A stretch of DNA of 64,000 nt, from contig JABMCL010000570.1 in assembly GCA_018857735.1 (NCBI GenBank), positions 75,001 through 139,000 of the forward strand, written 5' to 3'. This document shows positions 34,606 to 45,813 of the stretch, in pieces. The notes beneath the pieces were generated by a model that had not been told where the DNA came from, ran no database searches, and was given only the letters and a program-made list of their open reading frames with translations. Numbering within the stretch: the stretch's first letter is position 1; each line of letters opens with the position of its first letter. The translations under genes were made by a program, and so were the position numbers. The stretch is from Alviniconcha marisindica. Lineage: Eukaryota > Mollusca > Gastropoda > Provannidae.

Positions 34606-34919
34606 TGAGCCAGTTTGGCCTAGCGGTAAGGCGTTAGGCTGGTAAGCAGAGGGACCTCCGTTCGAATCCTGCTCTCCTTTCTCTTCAGAAGTTGTGGTCT
34701 GTGGACACTGTCTTGTTTGTGACTTTGTCCCTTACAATTATGAAACATTAAAATGGCTCTTACCGCTGCCCATCTTAGTGCAGGAGCCCATGTTAATGCA
34801 GGAGTCATTCTGATGGTGACAGTGTAGCGATAGGTATATAATCTCCCTCTCCTCCCACCTCCATAACTGTGACCCGTCCCTAATAAGCCTTTTGGTTTCT
34901 GTAGACGTTAAGCACTATG

Positions 34920-34961
<42 letters not shown>

Positions 34962-34962
34962 C
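34606..34962 (+). mobile_element. SINE S1, complete with (TTAC)n tail
   Basis: The head is GCCAGTTTGGCCTAGCGGTA with B box CCGTTCGAATCC. The body has GTGGACACTGTCTTG and GTGACAGTGTAGCGATAGG. The 3' tail reads CCCGTCCCTAATAAGCC, TGTAGACGTTAAGCACTATG, then about ten TTAC units. This is the best copy for defining the family. Confidence 0.88.
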
Positions 34963-35218
34963 TCCTCCGACTGATCCGCAAAGACCGAACTTGAGAGGCC
35001 GTCAGCGACCTCCAGAATTGACAATAAATGTGAGGAGGTGGAGACCACTACTTCGTAGTCAGCTTGCTCTTTCAACAGCCGCTATGCGCAACCGCAGTCA
35101 CAAAGACAGAGTCTGAAAAACGGCCAGCTGTTAGAAGCTGAGGCAAAAGACAGTCCAACTCACTATGGGAGCCCATCTCCATCTCCCTCTTCAGACCGTT
35201 CCTGGGCTCTGGCTGCTC

Positions 35219-35262
35219 TTCTTCTTCTTCTTCTTCTTCTTCTTCTTCTTCTTCTTCTTCTT
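35219..35262 (+). repeat. (TTC)n microsatellite
   Basis: About 14 CTT/TTC units lie between repeat fragments. Confidence 0.95.
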
Positions 35263-35264
35263 CA

Positions 35265-35495
35265 CTGTTGCTTTACGTCCACACAGACCGTACGGACAAC
35301 ATTAGGGACAGGGTCGAGCCCAGGACGTCCACCTCGACTTTCACTGACTACACAGCTCCTGAGCTCTGATTGACTGTACTTGTTTTTGTTGTTGTTGAAG
35401 TGTTGCTTTACGTCCACAGAAACCGTAGGCTTATTAGGGACGGGAGCCCAGGACGGCCACCTCGACTTTCACACAGCTCCTGAGCTCTGATATAT
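35265..35495 (-). repeat. Two partial copies of repeat D
   Basis: Two successive segments (35270-35370 and 35398-35493) read, on the minus strand, CAGGAGCTGTGT...GTCGAGGTGG...GTGGACGTAAAGCAAC. Each lacks the CATTGGTC end. Confidence 0.65.
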
Positions 35496-35577
35496 ACTGT
35501 GCCGTTGTGACTGGTCTTGAATCAGTTTAGGACAGGCCCTCCAGGATAGCGCATCACTGACTGAGCAGACCGTGGGT

Positions 35578-35815
35578 AAATAAACGTGGTGCTTAACGTC
35601 CACAGAAACCACAAGGCTTATTACGGACAGGGAGAAGGTGGGTATGGGGGGATGGGGGGGGGGGGCGGGGCGGGGGGGGGGGGGGGGTCTGTCACCACCA
35701 GAATGACTCTTGCATCAAGAGGGGCAGCGACGGGAGCCATTTTAATGTTTCATTAACTGTGTGGGACAAAGCTAAAGTCACAAGACAGTGTCCACAGACC
35801 ACAACCGTGGGGCTA
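35578..35815 (-). mobile_element. SINE S1, 5'-truncated
   Basis: The inverted tail GTGCTTAACGTCCACAGAAA is followed by a G tract (35655-35687) and the inverted body ATTTTAATGTTTCATTAACT and CAAGACAGTGTCCACAGACC. The tRNA head is missing. Confidence 0.7.
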
Positions 35816-36165
35816 CCAGTAGTTGGGTGACCGTCTGCCCGGTGGCTCAGTCAGTCACGGCTTCCGGCTCAAAACGAGTCATTTCGCTGAGTCAGTAACG
35901 ATGAAGCAAGTCGCGTCAGTTACAGCCGTCGTTCGGCGGATTTTCGGACAGCCGATCACAACGTGACGTGCGACATGCTTCACGGTGATATACAAGCCGC
36001 CTAGGCGGAGGCACAGGTGGCACCTCTCCGCACTGAGCCACAGTCACTGGCGACCAGTCCGGCCGGCAACCCGACCGCCATTGCCGGAAACGTCACTCTT
36101 GGAGGCGGCCCGGCCTAGCCGGATGACGACTGGACGGCTTCGCCGGCGAAGTCATTGTCTTGGAC

Positions 36166-36890
36166 ACTGAAACTCCAAGCACTGATTTACGACATCTTTC
36201 GGGGGAAGGTGCCGGAAAGCGAAATGCTCGGAGTGTGTGACTTGGACACTGAACTCCAAGCATTGGTTTACGACATTCTTCGGAGGAAGGTGCCGGAAAG
36301 TGAAATGCTCGGAGTGTGTGACTTGGACACTGAACTCCAAGCACTGATTTACGACATCTTTCGGAGGAAGGTGCCGGAAAGCGAAATGCTCGGAGTGTGT
36401 GACTTGGACACTGAACTCCAAGCACTGGTTTACGACATTCTTCGGAGGAAGGTGCCGGAAAGTGAAATGCTCGGAGTTTGTGACTTGGACACTGAACTCC
36501 AAGCATTGGTTTACGACATTCTTCGGAGGAAGGTGCCGGGAAGCGATGCCGCTCGGAGTATGTGACTACTGGGACAAACTCCAAGCACTGGTTTACGACA
36601 TTCTTCGGAGGAAGGTGCCGGAAAGCGATGCTCGGAGTAAGTGACTACTGGGACAAACTCCAAGCACTGATTTACGACATCCTTCGGAGGAAGGTGTGCC
36701 GGAAAGCGACGCTCAGAGTGTCAGTATGATTGGAATAAACTCCAAGCACTGGTTTACGACAGCCTTCGGAGGAAGGTGCCGGAAAGCGATGCTCGGAGTC
36801 TGTGACTTGGACAACTCCAAGCACTGGTTTACGACATCCTTCGGATGAAGGTGTCGGAAAGCGATGCTCGGAGTGTGTGACTGGGACCAA
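36166..36890 (+). repeat. 81-bp satellite-like array, about 9 units
   Basis: The unit contains GACTTGGACACTGAACTCCA, AGCACTGGTTTACGACATTC, TTCGGAGGAAGGTGCCGGAA and AGCGAAATGCTCGGAGTGTG. The first five units are nearly identical at 81 bases, so both strands stay open with a 27-residue period (plus strand LQALVYDILRRKVPESEMLG). Later units have indels. The palindrome at 17957-18089 and the fragment at 52907 belong to the same family, so the array is transposon- or satellite-derived and not a gene. Confidence 0.85.
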
Positions 36891-37029
36891 GGACTTACCG
36901 GATGATATATATGTAGGTCAGTGACTAGGACAAACTCCAATCATTAGTTTTAACTGGGACTAAGTGAGGGCGTCAGGTCCGGTGCCGGTACAAACCCCAA
37001 GTATCGATCTGTAAACGACACAATGATGA

Positions 37030-37380
37030 TGATAATAATAATAATAATAATAATACATAGCACTTCTATAGCGCAATGTCCATAACGTGATTTAGCTCAA
37101 AGCACTTTACACAAAAAAGTATGTACACATTTACACTGTACAAGACATCAGTAATCATATTAACACCTCCTCCTCTACATCCACACATCCACTCAATAGT
37201 CAGACTGTGCAGAAAAGGTTCTTTACGAACCAAGAGAGAAACGCTCTTTAAAAAGGTGTGTTTTCAGATTTATCTTGAAAGAAGAGAGAGATGGAGAGTT
37301 GAGGACGGTTGTAGGAAAAGAGTTCCAGATTTTAGCTGCTTGAAAATCGAGAAAACTTTCCAGGAAATTTAACATCCCTT
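37030..37380 (-). repeat. Dispersed repeat with (TTA)n end
   Basis: It begins with (AAT)n and CACTTCTATAGCGCAATGTC, then GCTCAAAGCACTTTAC. Farther on are TTCAGATTTATCTTGAAAGA and GAGTTCCAGATTTTAGCTGC, which resemble the layout of the LINE 3' region at 46157-46500 (GAGTGAATTCCAAATGTGG). It is probably another non-LTR 3' end, strongly decayed. Confidence 0.45.
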
Positions 37381-37596
37381 CCACATGACATCAGGACTTC
37401 ACAATCAAAAACATTCAAGCAAGCCCTAAACCGAAACCCACCCGTTCAGTTACACGCACTGCGACGGCTGAAATTCAAAACGGTTCTGTCCTGTCAGTTT
37501 GGCCTCACGGGAAAGGTTGCAGGTTGAGTAATACATAGGCTACTGTGACTATATTTTCTCAGTGTGTAACCCCCTCGACCACTTCCCAGTATTTTG

Positions 37597-37708
<112 letters not shown>

Positions 37709-37919
37709 ATCATTTTGTTATTTGTCACTGTGCTGTTAGTGGATACCTAGTCCTGTGCATGCGTTGGCTTAGTTGTCGTCATCGTTGTCCTGGTGCTATT
37801 GCTGAAGCGCTGACACAGCCTCAGTCGAGCTCAAATGGACATGATATGGGACGCTCCGAAAATAATCTTCATTATTATTATTATTGTCTGCCTTCAGGTA
37901 CTGCCGTAACTAGTTCGCT

Positions 37920-38475
37920 GTGCCTTAAGCCCGTTCTTGATTGGGCGAACTGTTTGTTCGTGGAACATACTTCGGACAGTTCGATGAACTATAATTCGTT
38001 TGTTAATTGAACTTTTACTGAGTTCGCCGAACATTGTTCGGACAGTTCGACGAAATATAATTCGTTCTTAACTGGCTTACAATGTGGAGATGCAGTGTGA
38101 CTTGCGGCAGACAGCATGATCCAAAATGTAGGCTAAGTCAAGACAAGTCAAGCCAATATATTTTAATCATCAACTAACTACTATATCATTCTGGATCCCA
38201 GAGACAAGGCTGCACCTCCCACAAGTTAACAAATTGGGCAATTCCCTCCGAAGCGAGTGAAGTATCGACACCATTTTAATTTTTTATTTCGTCCTCATCC
38301 ACAGGAAAGCTCTCTGGTCTCACCCAGTCAGAGGCAAGGTGCGCCGAACTGGGCGAATATTCCAAGAACATGCTGAGCGAAGCTTTTTGGACCCCGAACA
38401 TAGCTTCGTCGCAGTTCGACGAATAACCCGAATTATGTTCGCGAAGCAAATGTTTCGGGCAGACAGATGCGCGGA
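37920..38475. repeat. TTCG/CGAA-rich diverged repeat
   Basis: Between 37920 and 38065 the string GGACAGTTCGATGAACTATA then ATTCG occurs twice with small changes. A third related and inverted block with CGAATAACCCGAATTATGTT lies at 38400-38450. The class is unknown. Confidence 0.5.
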
Positions 38476-38893
38476 GATAAGTCAAGTTCCGCCCCTTCAG
38501 TGGCGGGGAAGGTGCCTGCTGTTTTGTACTCAATTGAAAAGCAGCTGCTCGGGAAAGCCCACATGTGCTGCACCCCTGTTTGTCTCCAGCTAAGCTTGTC
38601 CCTAACATGTCAGCCCGACATCTGAGGACATTAACTCATTTACGCCCAGAGAATATTTGATTTATTAAAATAAAATAAAAAAAAAAAAAAAAAAACACTA
38701 ACTACCCTGATGCGAAAAGCCTTTAAGGGCCTTCTCCAAACAACAACAGGGGAAATACTCAATCACATCTTCTTTGTATAGAGGTAGTTCCTCTTCATAG
38801 AAAAAATAATAATCTGAAACAAGAATGACTGCTAGCGTTCTGAAACAAGATCCAAAGACATAAAAGGTTAAAAAGAACGCCGTTTATTAGGAC

Positions 38894-38906
38894 ACAAACA
38901 CACACA

Positions 38907-38955
<49 letters not shown>

Positions 38956-38956
38956 C

Positions 38957-38997
<41 letters not shown>

Positions 38998-39067
38998 CAC
39001 ACACAACACACACACACACATAACACACACACACACACAACACACACACACCCACACACACACACAC

Positions 39068-39164
<97 letters not shown>

Positions 39165-39179
39165 CACACACACACACAA

Positions 39180-39265
<86 letters not shown>
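38894..39265 (+). repeat. Large interrupted (CA)n tract
   Basis: About 370 bases of CA with single-base slips (AACA, ACCA, ATAA). No gene. Confidence 0.97.
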
Positions 39266-39266
<1 letters not shown>

Positions 39267-39371
39267 TTTCTGGGTTTTCAGCAAATACCCCGAAAATTTG
39301 CAGGGTGTGTGTTTGTGTTCTAATAAACGACGTTCTTTTGAACATTTTATGTGTTTGGACCCTCTTCATAC

Positions 39372-39742
39372 GTCCATGTCAGCCGGATACCAAAATTGCC
39401 AACAGGAAAAACAGACAGGTCCATGTCAGCCGGATACCAAAATTGCCAACAGGAAAAACAGACAGGTCCATGTCAGCCGGATACCAAAATTGCCAACAGG
39501 AAAAACAGACAGGTCCATGTCAGCCGGATACCAAAATTGCCAACAGGAAAAACAGACAGGTCCATGTCAGCCGGATACCAAAATTGCCAACAGGAAAAAC
39601 AGACAGGTCCATGTCAGCCGGATACCAAAATTGCCAACAGGAAAAACAGACAGGTCCATGTCAGCCGGATACCAAAATTGCCAACAGGAAAAACAGACCA
39701 GTCGGATACCAAAATTGCCAACAGGAAAAACAGACCAGTCGT
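39372..39742 (+). repeat. 47-bp minisatellite, seven near-identical copies plus two short ones
   Basis: The unit is CCATGTCAGCCGGATACCAA then AATTGCCAACAGGAAAAACA and GACAGGT, 47 bases, repeated without visible change. Two 36-37 base units starting AGTCGGATACC follow. Because 47 is not a multiple of three, each frame cycles through all three reading phases, and all frames stay open. No start or splice context suggests a protein. The identity between copies points to recent expansion or to homogenisation. Confidence 0.95.
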
Positions 39743-39779
39743 GACCAGACGGTGGGTATAATTGAGGTTAAGTCTGGAA

Positions 39780-40200
39780 AGCCGCGGGTATTATGGCCTA
39801 CAAGGTACATAAATTCCACCAAAGGTACATCCTCGAGGTTCTGCCTTTGTTGTTGTGTACGTGTACGTGACGTCTTTCGAAGGCTAATTTATTTTTGTCG
39901 TTGCTGCTGCTTTTTTTCTTCTTCTTTTTTCGGTGTTGTTGTTGTTGTTGTTGTTTGCTTTGTGTGTGTTTTTAATTTGTTTTTTTTTTGTTTGTTTTCT
40001 TTTTCTTTTCTTTTGCTCCTCTTGTGGCGCCTTAACGGGCTCTAACTGGTTAATTTGGCCGGGTCTTTGTGTTGTTATGGTGTCGAGTTCGTCAGTGTGA
40101 CGTCTTTCGGCGAGCACTTATTAACTTTCCTTTCTTTGTCGACTCTGCACGTACAGACAGCGGCTGCTCTAGGAATAGCCTCTTTCTGTTTCAGACGATC
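39780..40200 (+). repeat. Truncated MITE M2-related segment
   Basis: AGGTACATAAATTCCACCAA, AGGTACATCCTCGAGG and GTGACGTCTTTCGA resemble the internal unit and right arm of M2. A second, near-duplicate segment lies at 40650-40930 (both contain CTTAACGGGCTCTAACTGGT and TTCGGCGAGCACTTATTAAC). Confidence 0.55.
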
Positions 40201-40337
40201 ACAAGTAAGTAAGTAAGTTGGTGTTTTACGCCCAGTCAACCGGTACGGTTATATCAGGGCGAAGATGATCGCAACTGAGAAATGGAAAACAACGGGGGGG
40301 GAAAAGAAGAAAAAAAAGGAAAATTATTTACCACACA

Positions 40338-40655
40338 GAGCTGGTTTGGCCTAACGGTAAGGCCGGTAAGCAGAGGGACCTCAGTTCGAATCCGCTTCGG
40401 CTCTCTTCTCTCTTCAAGGGTAGTGGTCTGTGGACACCGTCTTGTGATTTTGTCCGTCACAATTAATGAAACATTAAAATGGCTCTCATCGCTGCCCATC
40501 TTAATGCAGGAGTCATTCTGGTGATGATGACAATGTAGCGATAGGTGACTCCCTTTCCCCCCACCGCTATACCCCCCCCCCCTCCCTCCTCCCTCCCCCT
40601 TCTCTCCGACCCTAATAAGCCTTACGATTTCTGTGGACGTTAAGCACCATCACCA
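40338..40655 (+). mobile_element. SINE S1 copy
   Basis: The head is GCTGGTTTGGCCTAACGGTA with B box AGTTCGAATCCGCTTCGG. The body has CCGTCTTGTGATTTTGTCC and CAATGTAGCGATAGGTG. The 3' tail TTCTGTGGACGTTAAGCACC ends without TTAC units. Confidence 0.85.
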
Positions 40656-40999
40656 AAGGTACATCCTCGAAGTTATGCCTCTGTTGTTGTGTACGTGCAT
40701 GTGACGTCTTTCGAGCGCTAAATTATTTTTGTTGTTGCTGCTGCTTTTGCTGTTTTATGCGGTTTTTGATTGTTTTGTTTTGTGGATTTCGTGTGACGCC
40801 TTAACGGGCTCTAACTGGTTGGCCGGGTCTTTGTGTTGTTATGGTGTCGAGTTCGTCAGTGTGACGTCTTTCGGCGAGCACTTATTAACTTTCCTTTTTT
40901 TGTCGATTCTGCACGTACATCGGCTGCTCTAGAACTGGCCTCTTTCTGTTTCAGATGAGAAAAAGAAAAACAACGACAAAAAATTGGAAAATGTACCAC

Positions 41000-41335
41000 A
41001 CAGAGCCAGTTTGGCCTAGCGGTAACTGAGGCGTTGGGCCGCGGTTCGCAGAGGGACCGCGGTTCGAATCCGCTTCGGCAATCCTTTCTCTTCAAAAGTT
41101 GTGAGTGTGGACACTGTCTTGTGACTTTGTCCCTTACAATTAATGAAACATTAAAATGGCTCTCATCGCTGCCCATCTTAATTCAGGAGTCATTCTGGTG
41201 GTGACAGTGTAGCGATAGGTATATATATAGTCTCCCCCTTCCCCCACCTCCATACTCCTGTCCCCTCTTTCTCCCCGTCCCTAATGAGCCTTGTGGTTTC
41301 TGTGGACGTTAAGCACCATGTTTACTATCATATCA
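41000..41335 (+). mobile_element. SINE S1 copy
   Basis: The head is GCCAGTTTGGCCTAGCGGTA with B box GCGGTTCGAATCCGCTTCGG. The body and tail match the other copies through GTGGACGTTAAGCACCATGT then TTAC. It follows the 40338 copy by about 350 bases in the same orientation, with a duplicated intervening segment. Confidence 0.87.
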
Positions 41336-41466
41336 ATAATCAATTAGTAGAATAATGGCGGGGTCTTCACCAGTGCCTCCGGCCTAGCCGTGACTGAGCC
41401 GTCCGGCTAGACCGATGCATATTTTTCACTGATGATCAAGCTTAACCAACCGATATTAAAACATAC

Positions 41467-41467
41467 A

Positions 41468-41520
<53 letters not shown>

Positions 41521-41592
41521 TACACACACACACGTACACGCACGCACGCACGCACGCACGCGCACGCACGCACACGCACGCACGCACACACA
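41467..41592 (+). repeat. (CA)n and (GCAC)n microsatellite
   Basis: A compound CA and CGCA run. Confidence 0.95.
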
Positions 41593-41649
41593 CATACAGC
41601 AAGGGACAAAGACGTACTAAAAAAAAATTTATATATACATTTTTTTCTC

Positions 41650-41993
41650 CCTTGCTGTAAATTCGGGTCGCCTTGCCAGTGTAAGGCACAGCCGGCACCC
41701 GCAAGAGCAGCGCTACCCATTCCTATCAGGCTACCCATCCCTATCAGTGTGTGTAATGTTATTTTCGTGTGTCCAAACAATGGTATGCCTACCAGTGTGT
41801 GGGATTTTTAACGTGCGCATAGCTGTTGATGCATGCGATTGCACACGGGGGCTGTACGGACACCTTGAGAGAGTTTTCACTTAAAAGTTGACTCTGGGAG
41901 AAAAACATCCCTTGCCGCACCAAGGACTCGAACTCGCGTCAAGTGTTGCGCCAAGCTTTTCAGTGCTCTACCAACTGATCTGTTCCAGCCCCG
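41650..41993 (-). mobile_element. tRNA-derived SINE, family S2
   Basis: On the minus strand the head is GATCAGTTGGTAGAGCACTG (A box) and GCGAGTTCGAGTCCTTGG (B box). The body has CAATCGCATGCATCAACAGC, CACGTTAAAAATCCC and GGGTAGCGCTGCTCTTGCGG. The body also occurs at 53364-53655, so this is a repeated SINE and not a tRNA gene. Confidence 0.85.
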
Positions 41994-42357
41994 TTGTTAT
42001 TAATGTTATGAACAGCAAGTAGAAAATTTGAAAAATGAACAAATAAACTATTCAAGGCAAGCACCTATGTCCTACTTAGTCCGGAACCAACACGAAGAGT
42101 AGCTTCCTTATTGCCGTTGTTATTAGTGCTATGAATAGCGAGTAGAAAATTTGAAAAATGAACAAATAAACTATTCAAGGCATGCACCTATGTCCTACTT
42201 AGTCCGAAACCAACACGAAGAGTAGCTTCCTTATTACCGTTGTTACTAGTGTTATGAATAGCAAGTAGAAAATTTGAAAAATGAGCAAATAAACTATTCA
42301 AGGCAAGCACCTATGTCCTACTTAGTCCGGAACCAACAGGAAGAGTAGCTTCCTTAT
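41994..42357 (+). repeat. 118-bp tandem repeat, 3 copies
   Basis: The unit contains GTAGAAAATTTGAAAAATGA, ACAAATAAACTATTCAAGGC and CACCTATGTCCTACTTAGTC, ending GAGTAGCTTCCTTATT. The copies differ at only a few positions. Confidence 0.92.
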
Positions 42358-42445
42358 TAGGAGTTCCTCTAATCACCGCTCTGTCGCTGTCCTGGCATCC
42401 CACTCAGTCTTGTCTTCCGTAGCAGGCGCTTTAGTCCTGCCACTG

Positions 42446-42515
42446 GTAAACATGGTGCTTAACGTCCACGGAAACCATAAGGCTTATTATGGACGGGGAG
42501 AATGGGGGGAAGGGG
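42446..42515 (-). repeat. Tail module fragment
   Basis: GGTGCTTAACGTCCACGGAA and AAGGCTTATTATGGACGGGG form the inverted 3' tail of the S1 family without its body. Confidence 0.6.
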
Positions 42516-42571
42516 GTATGAATGTGAAGTAAGTAAACATGGTGACAGTTTTCCTCAGTGATCTGCGGAAA

Positions 42572-42695
42572 ACAAAATGCGCCAACGCCTAAATCTACCT
42601 CGGTTACCTTGAGACACCGCCGAAAGCTGTGCTTTTCAACGCTTAAATCTACCTCAGTTACCTTGAGACACCGCCGAAAACTGCTTTTCAACGCT
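42572..42695 (+). repeat. Short tandem duplication
   Basis: CTTAAATCTACCTCAGTTAC then CTTGAGACACCGCCGAAA occurs twice at about 62-base spacing. Confidence 0.85.
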
Positions 42696-42939
42696 TCATT
42701 TAGCGATTATGCTACTTGCCGAAATGTCGTCGCTGCTGTGAATTTGTAATTTGTTTTGTAAGTTGCTCTCAGGTATTTTCGACAGTGGGTCCGTTGATTA
42801 ACTGTCTGTATTATTATGTTTAGGCTTATGATCACGAGAACAGAATTTTGCGTGCACCACTCTGCCAAATGAGTTATACATGGTTGATTAATTTTTGTTT
42901 TTGCGATCTTTAGCCAAATACAAGGTGACGCGAGTCTCC

Positions 42940-43300
42940 CCCCAACACACACACACACACACACACACACCACACACACACACACACAACACACCCCCCC
43001 CCAAAAACACAAACACACACCAACAAAAACACACACCCACCAATGAAAATTTTGTGTAATTGTTTTTGTTTGTCACTCATTTTTACACAAGAGGCAAAAA
43101 ACGCTTGAATGACAAACTCTGACCCGAATGGGGAAAATATTAATAAAAGTTTTAAACCAGGACATGCTAGGACAGTGTTGTTAAGATTTTTTCTCTCTCT
43201 CTCTCTCTCTCTCTCTCCTTTTCTCTCTTTTTCCTTTTTTTCCCGTCTGTCTGTCTGTCCTTCTGTCTGTTTCTTTCTTTTTCTTTTTCTCTCCTCTCTT

Positions 43301-43332
<32 letters not shown>

Positions 43333-43983
43333 TATATATATATATATATTATATAATATATTTTTTCCCTGGGTTTTTCCTTTTTTCAGTAAAGAACGGC
43401 CCTAGAACAAAAGCGGGGGGGTAAAAACTTTCCCCCCGCTGGGGCCAAAACACTCCGGGAATTTTTTCTCCCTCCTCTCTTTCTCTCTTCCTTCCCCTCT
43501 CCTCTCTCTCCTCTTCTCTCTCTCTCTCTTCTCCTCCTCTTTTTTTTTTGTGTGGGGGAGAGAGAGAGGGGAGAGAGGAAGGGGGAAGAGAGAGAAGAAA
43601 GGGGGAAGAAAAGAGAAAAAAAGCGGGGACAGAAAACACAGACAGAGGGCAAAAAAAGACAAAAGAGAAGGAAGAACACGAGAGACAAGAGGAAGGGGGA
43701 CTGAGAGAAAGACAAAGTTAATCTTGGGGTGGTGTGGTGTGTGTGTGGTGGTGTGTGTGTGTGTTGTTGTTGTGTGTGGTGGTGTGTGTGTGTGTGTGTG
43801 TGGGAGTAGCCTGTGGGTGCCACGGTATCAAGTGCATGCAGTGTGCGTGTCAGTGCATGCCACAATGCGCTCGCTGGCGCATGCGTTTGTGTGTGTTAAG
43901 CGTGTGATGTGTCTTCGCGGTATCAAATTGGTTCGTCCGTTCCTTCTGATAAACCATCTCAGTTTCACACACACACACACCCC

Positions 43984-44020
<37 letters not shown>

Positions 44021-44089
44021 CCACACACACACACACAACCCCACGCACACAAAACACACACACACACACCACACACTGACACGCACGCA

Positions 44090-44138
<49 letters not shown>

Positions 44139-44143
44139 ACACA

Positions 44144-44178
<35 letters not shown>

Positions 44179-44380
44179 CACCACACACCACACACACACA
44201 ACACACACACACACACACACACCTGACACGCACACGCACACACACACACACACTGACATACACACACGCACACCTGACACACACAGGACCACACCCCCAC
44301 ACCACCACACACACCACAAACACGCACCACGCACGCACCACCCACCACACACGCACACACCACGCACGCACGCACGCAAA

Positions 44381-44444
<64 letters not shown>

Positions 44445-44455
44445 CACACACACAC
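42940..44455. repeat. Microsatellite cluster
   Basis: (CA)n lies at 42946-43035, (CT)n/T/(TA)n at 43192-43360, a purine/pyrimidine block at 43470-43720, (GT)n at 43735-43802, and (CA)n with many slips at 43965-44450. No gene was found. Long open frames here (up to 302 codons) are compositional. Confidence 0.9.
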
Positions 44456-44564
44456 TAACAAACAAACAAACAAACACTTGGCTAATTCAGATCCATGTCA
44501 ATTTTGATATCGGCTGCATGACTGTGATGCCTTTTACGTAGACGCTTATAGTGGCCCCGTGTTA

Positions 44565-44640
44565 TGTGGAGACACAGATCATAGACACAGAATAAATAAT
44601 ATGGGGGAAGGTCACAGTCACAGAATAAATAATATGGTGG
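44565..44640 (+). repeat. 31-bp duplication
   Basis: CACAGAATAAATAATATGG occurs twice with similar flanks. Confidence 0.7.
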
Positions 44641-44965
44641 CAGGTCAGCTGGCCCCCCGTGTGCTGTTGGCGTGTCGCCATAATTATGGCACGAAGGACG
44701 GTCTGACAGAAGTGTAACTGCGCCCAGGTGTCTGAAAGCTTCACCGGAACGTCACGTTTAACACCCTCGCTCATGTGCTCCGATCAAACGGGTCCTCTTC
44801 ATCGAATGGAAACGATTCTGAATTGTCGTGGCGGTACAGCCGAAAAGACCGAGTAGCGTACGTGTCTCGTCTGCGCGTTCTGATTGGCTAATCGCATCTG
44901 TCACTCAGAGTTCGGCGGCACGGTGATTGGACGCGGCTCGAACTACATAATTATGGGTCCACCTG

Positions 44966-45013
44966 GTCAGACACATTCTGTGGACGTTAAGCACCATGTT
45001 TACTTACTTACTG
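44966..45013 (+). repeat. Tail module with TTAC units
   Basis: TTCTGTGGACGTTAAGCACC then ATGTTTACTTACTTAC is a tail without a SINE body. Confidence 0.65.
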
Positions 45014-45034
45014 GACAGACACAGGCACTATGCA

Positions 45035-45095
45035 CTAGGTGTCTCTCTCTATATAATCTTGTCAAACGTCCCTTTATATAGAAAGAGACACCTAG
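45035..45095. repeat. Strong hairpin
   Basis: CTAGGTGTCTCTCTCTATATA (left arm, 45035-45055) pairs with the right arm at 45075-45095 with one mismatch, leaving a 19-base loop. No run of T follows, and its function is unknown. Confidence 0.75.
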
Positions 45096-45179
45096 TTAAT
45101 GAAAGATAGTTTATCAGAAGGCCAAGCAGACGAACCAATTTGATACAGCGAAGACACATCACACACTTAAAACACACGC

Positions 45180-45540
45180 ACGCACCCCCCCCCCCTCCCA
45201 CCCACCCACCCCCACACACCCACACACACACACAGGCACACACACACACATACACACACCTGGCTAATAAGCCTACGGTTTCTGTGGACGTAAAGCAAAA
45301 CACTCAACCAAAGATGTCGGCCTAACCCGTCCCTAATAAGCCTGATGGTTTCTGTGGACGTAAAGCAGCACTGGAAAAAAAGATGTCGGCCCTGCCGAGA
45401 CTAATACGAATTGCTCAGAAGTTGTAGTGATGTTAAGGTCTCAGGAGCTGTGTGGAAGTCGAGGTGGCCGTCCTGGGCTCCCCGTCCCCAACAGATAGTC
45501 CTTGTGGTATCTCTGTGGACGAAAAGCAACATTGAACTTG
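45180..45540 (+). repeat. C tract, (CA)n and repeat D/tail fragments
   Basis: There is a C-rich run at 45187-45215 and (CA)n to 45259. Then come two partial tails (AATAAGCCTACGGTTTCTGT and CCCTAATAAGCCTGATGG), and a partial repeat D at 45436-45537 (CAGGAGCTGTGTGGAAGTCG). Confidence 0.65.
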
Positions 45541-45627
45541 AAGCAGCCATATGCACAACTTTCCTTGCAGCTCTTTTGCCAATAAAATGCCAGAGGCTGT
45601 CATGGCTATGAATATAACTTCCGGTTT

Positions 45628-45661
<34 letters not shown>

Positions 45662-45813
45662 TTTATGGCAGTATGCAGAATTGATCCACAGACTGTATGA
45701 GGAGTCAGAGGAGCAAGTTGTGCTGCTGTCCGTGTTCAGTGTTGTTATTACAATAAGAGAAAACTAAACAACAGTCTTCGCTGAATGCAATGAATGCTTT
45801 AGCCACAAGCCTC

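Noticed and set aside
36093..36584. 163-codon minus-strand and 136-codon plus-strand repeat proteins
   Set aside because: The 81-bp array is open on both strands and related to dispersed palindromic copies.
39372..39742. CRISPR-like array
   Set aside because: The repeats are directly abutting without unique spacers, and the DNA is clearly eukaryotic.
39305..40045. 246-codon frame with a 47-residue repeat
   Set aside because: A 47-bp tandem unit read in successive frames; no start, splice or homology evidence.
41920..41993. tRNA gene on the minus strand
   Set aside because: It is the head of an S2 SINE, with a degenerate cloverleaf.
43550..44458. 302-codon plus-strand and 207-codon minus-strand frames
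   Set aside because: They are made of (GA)n and (CA)n translated as HTHT or CVCV. No domain or splice context is present.
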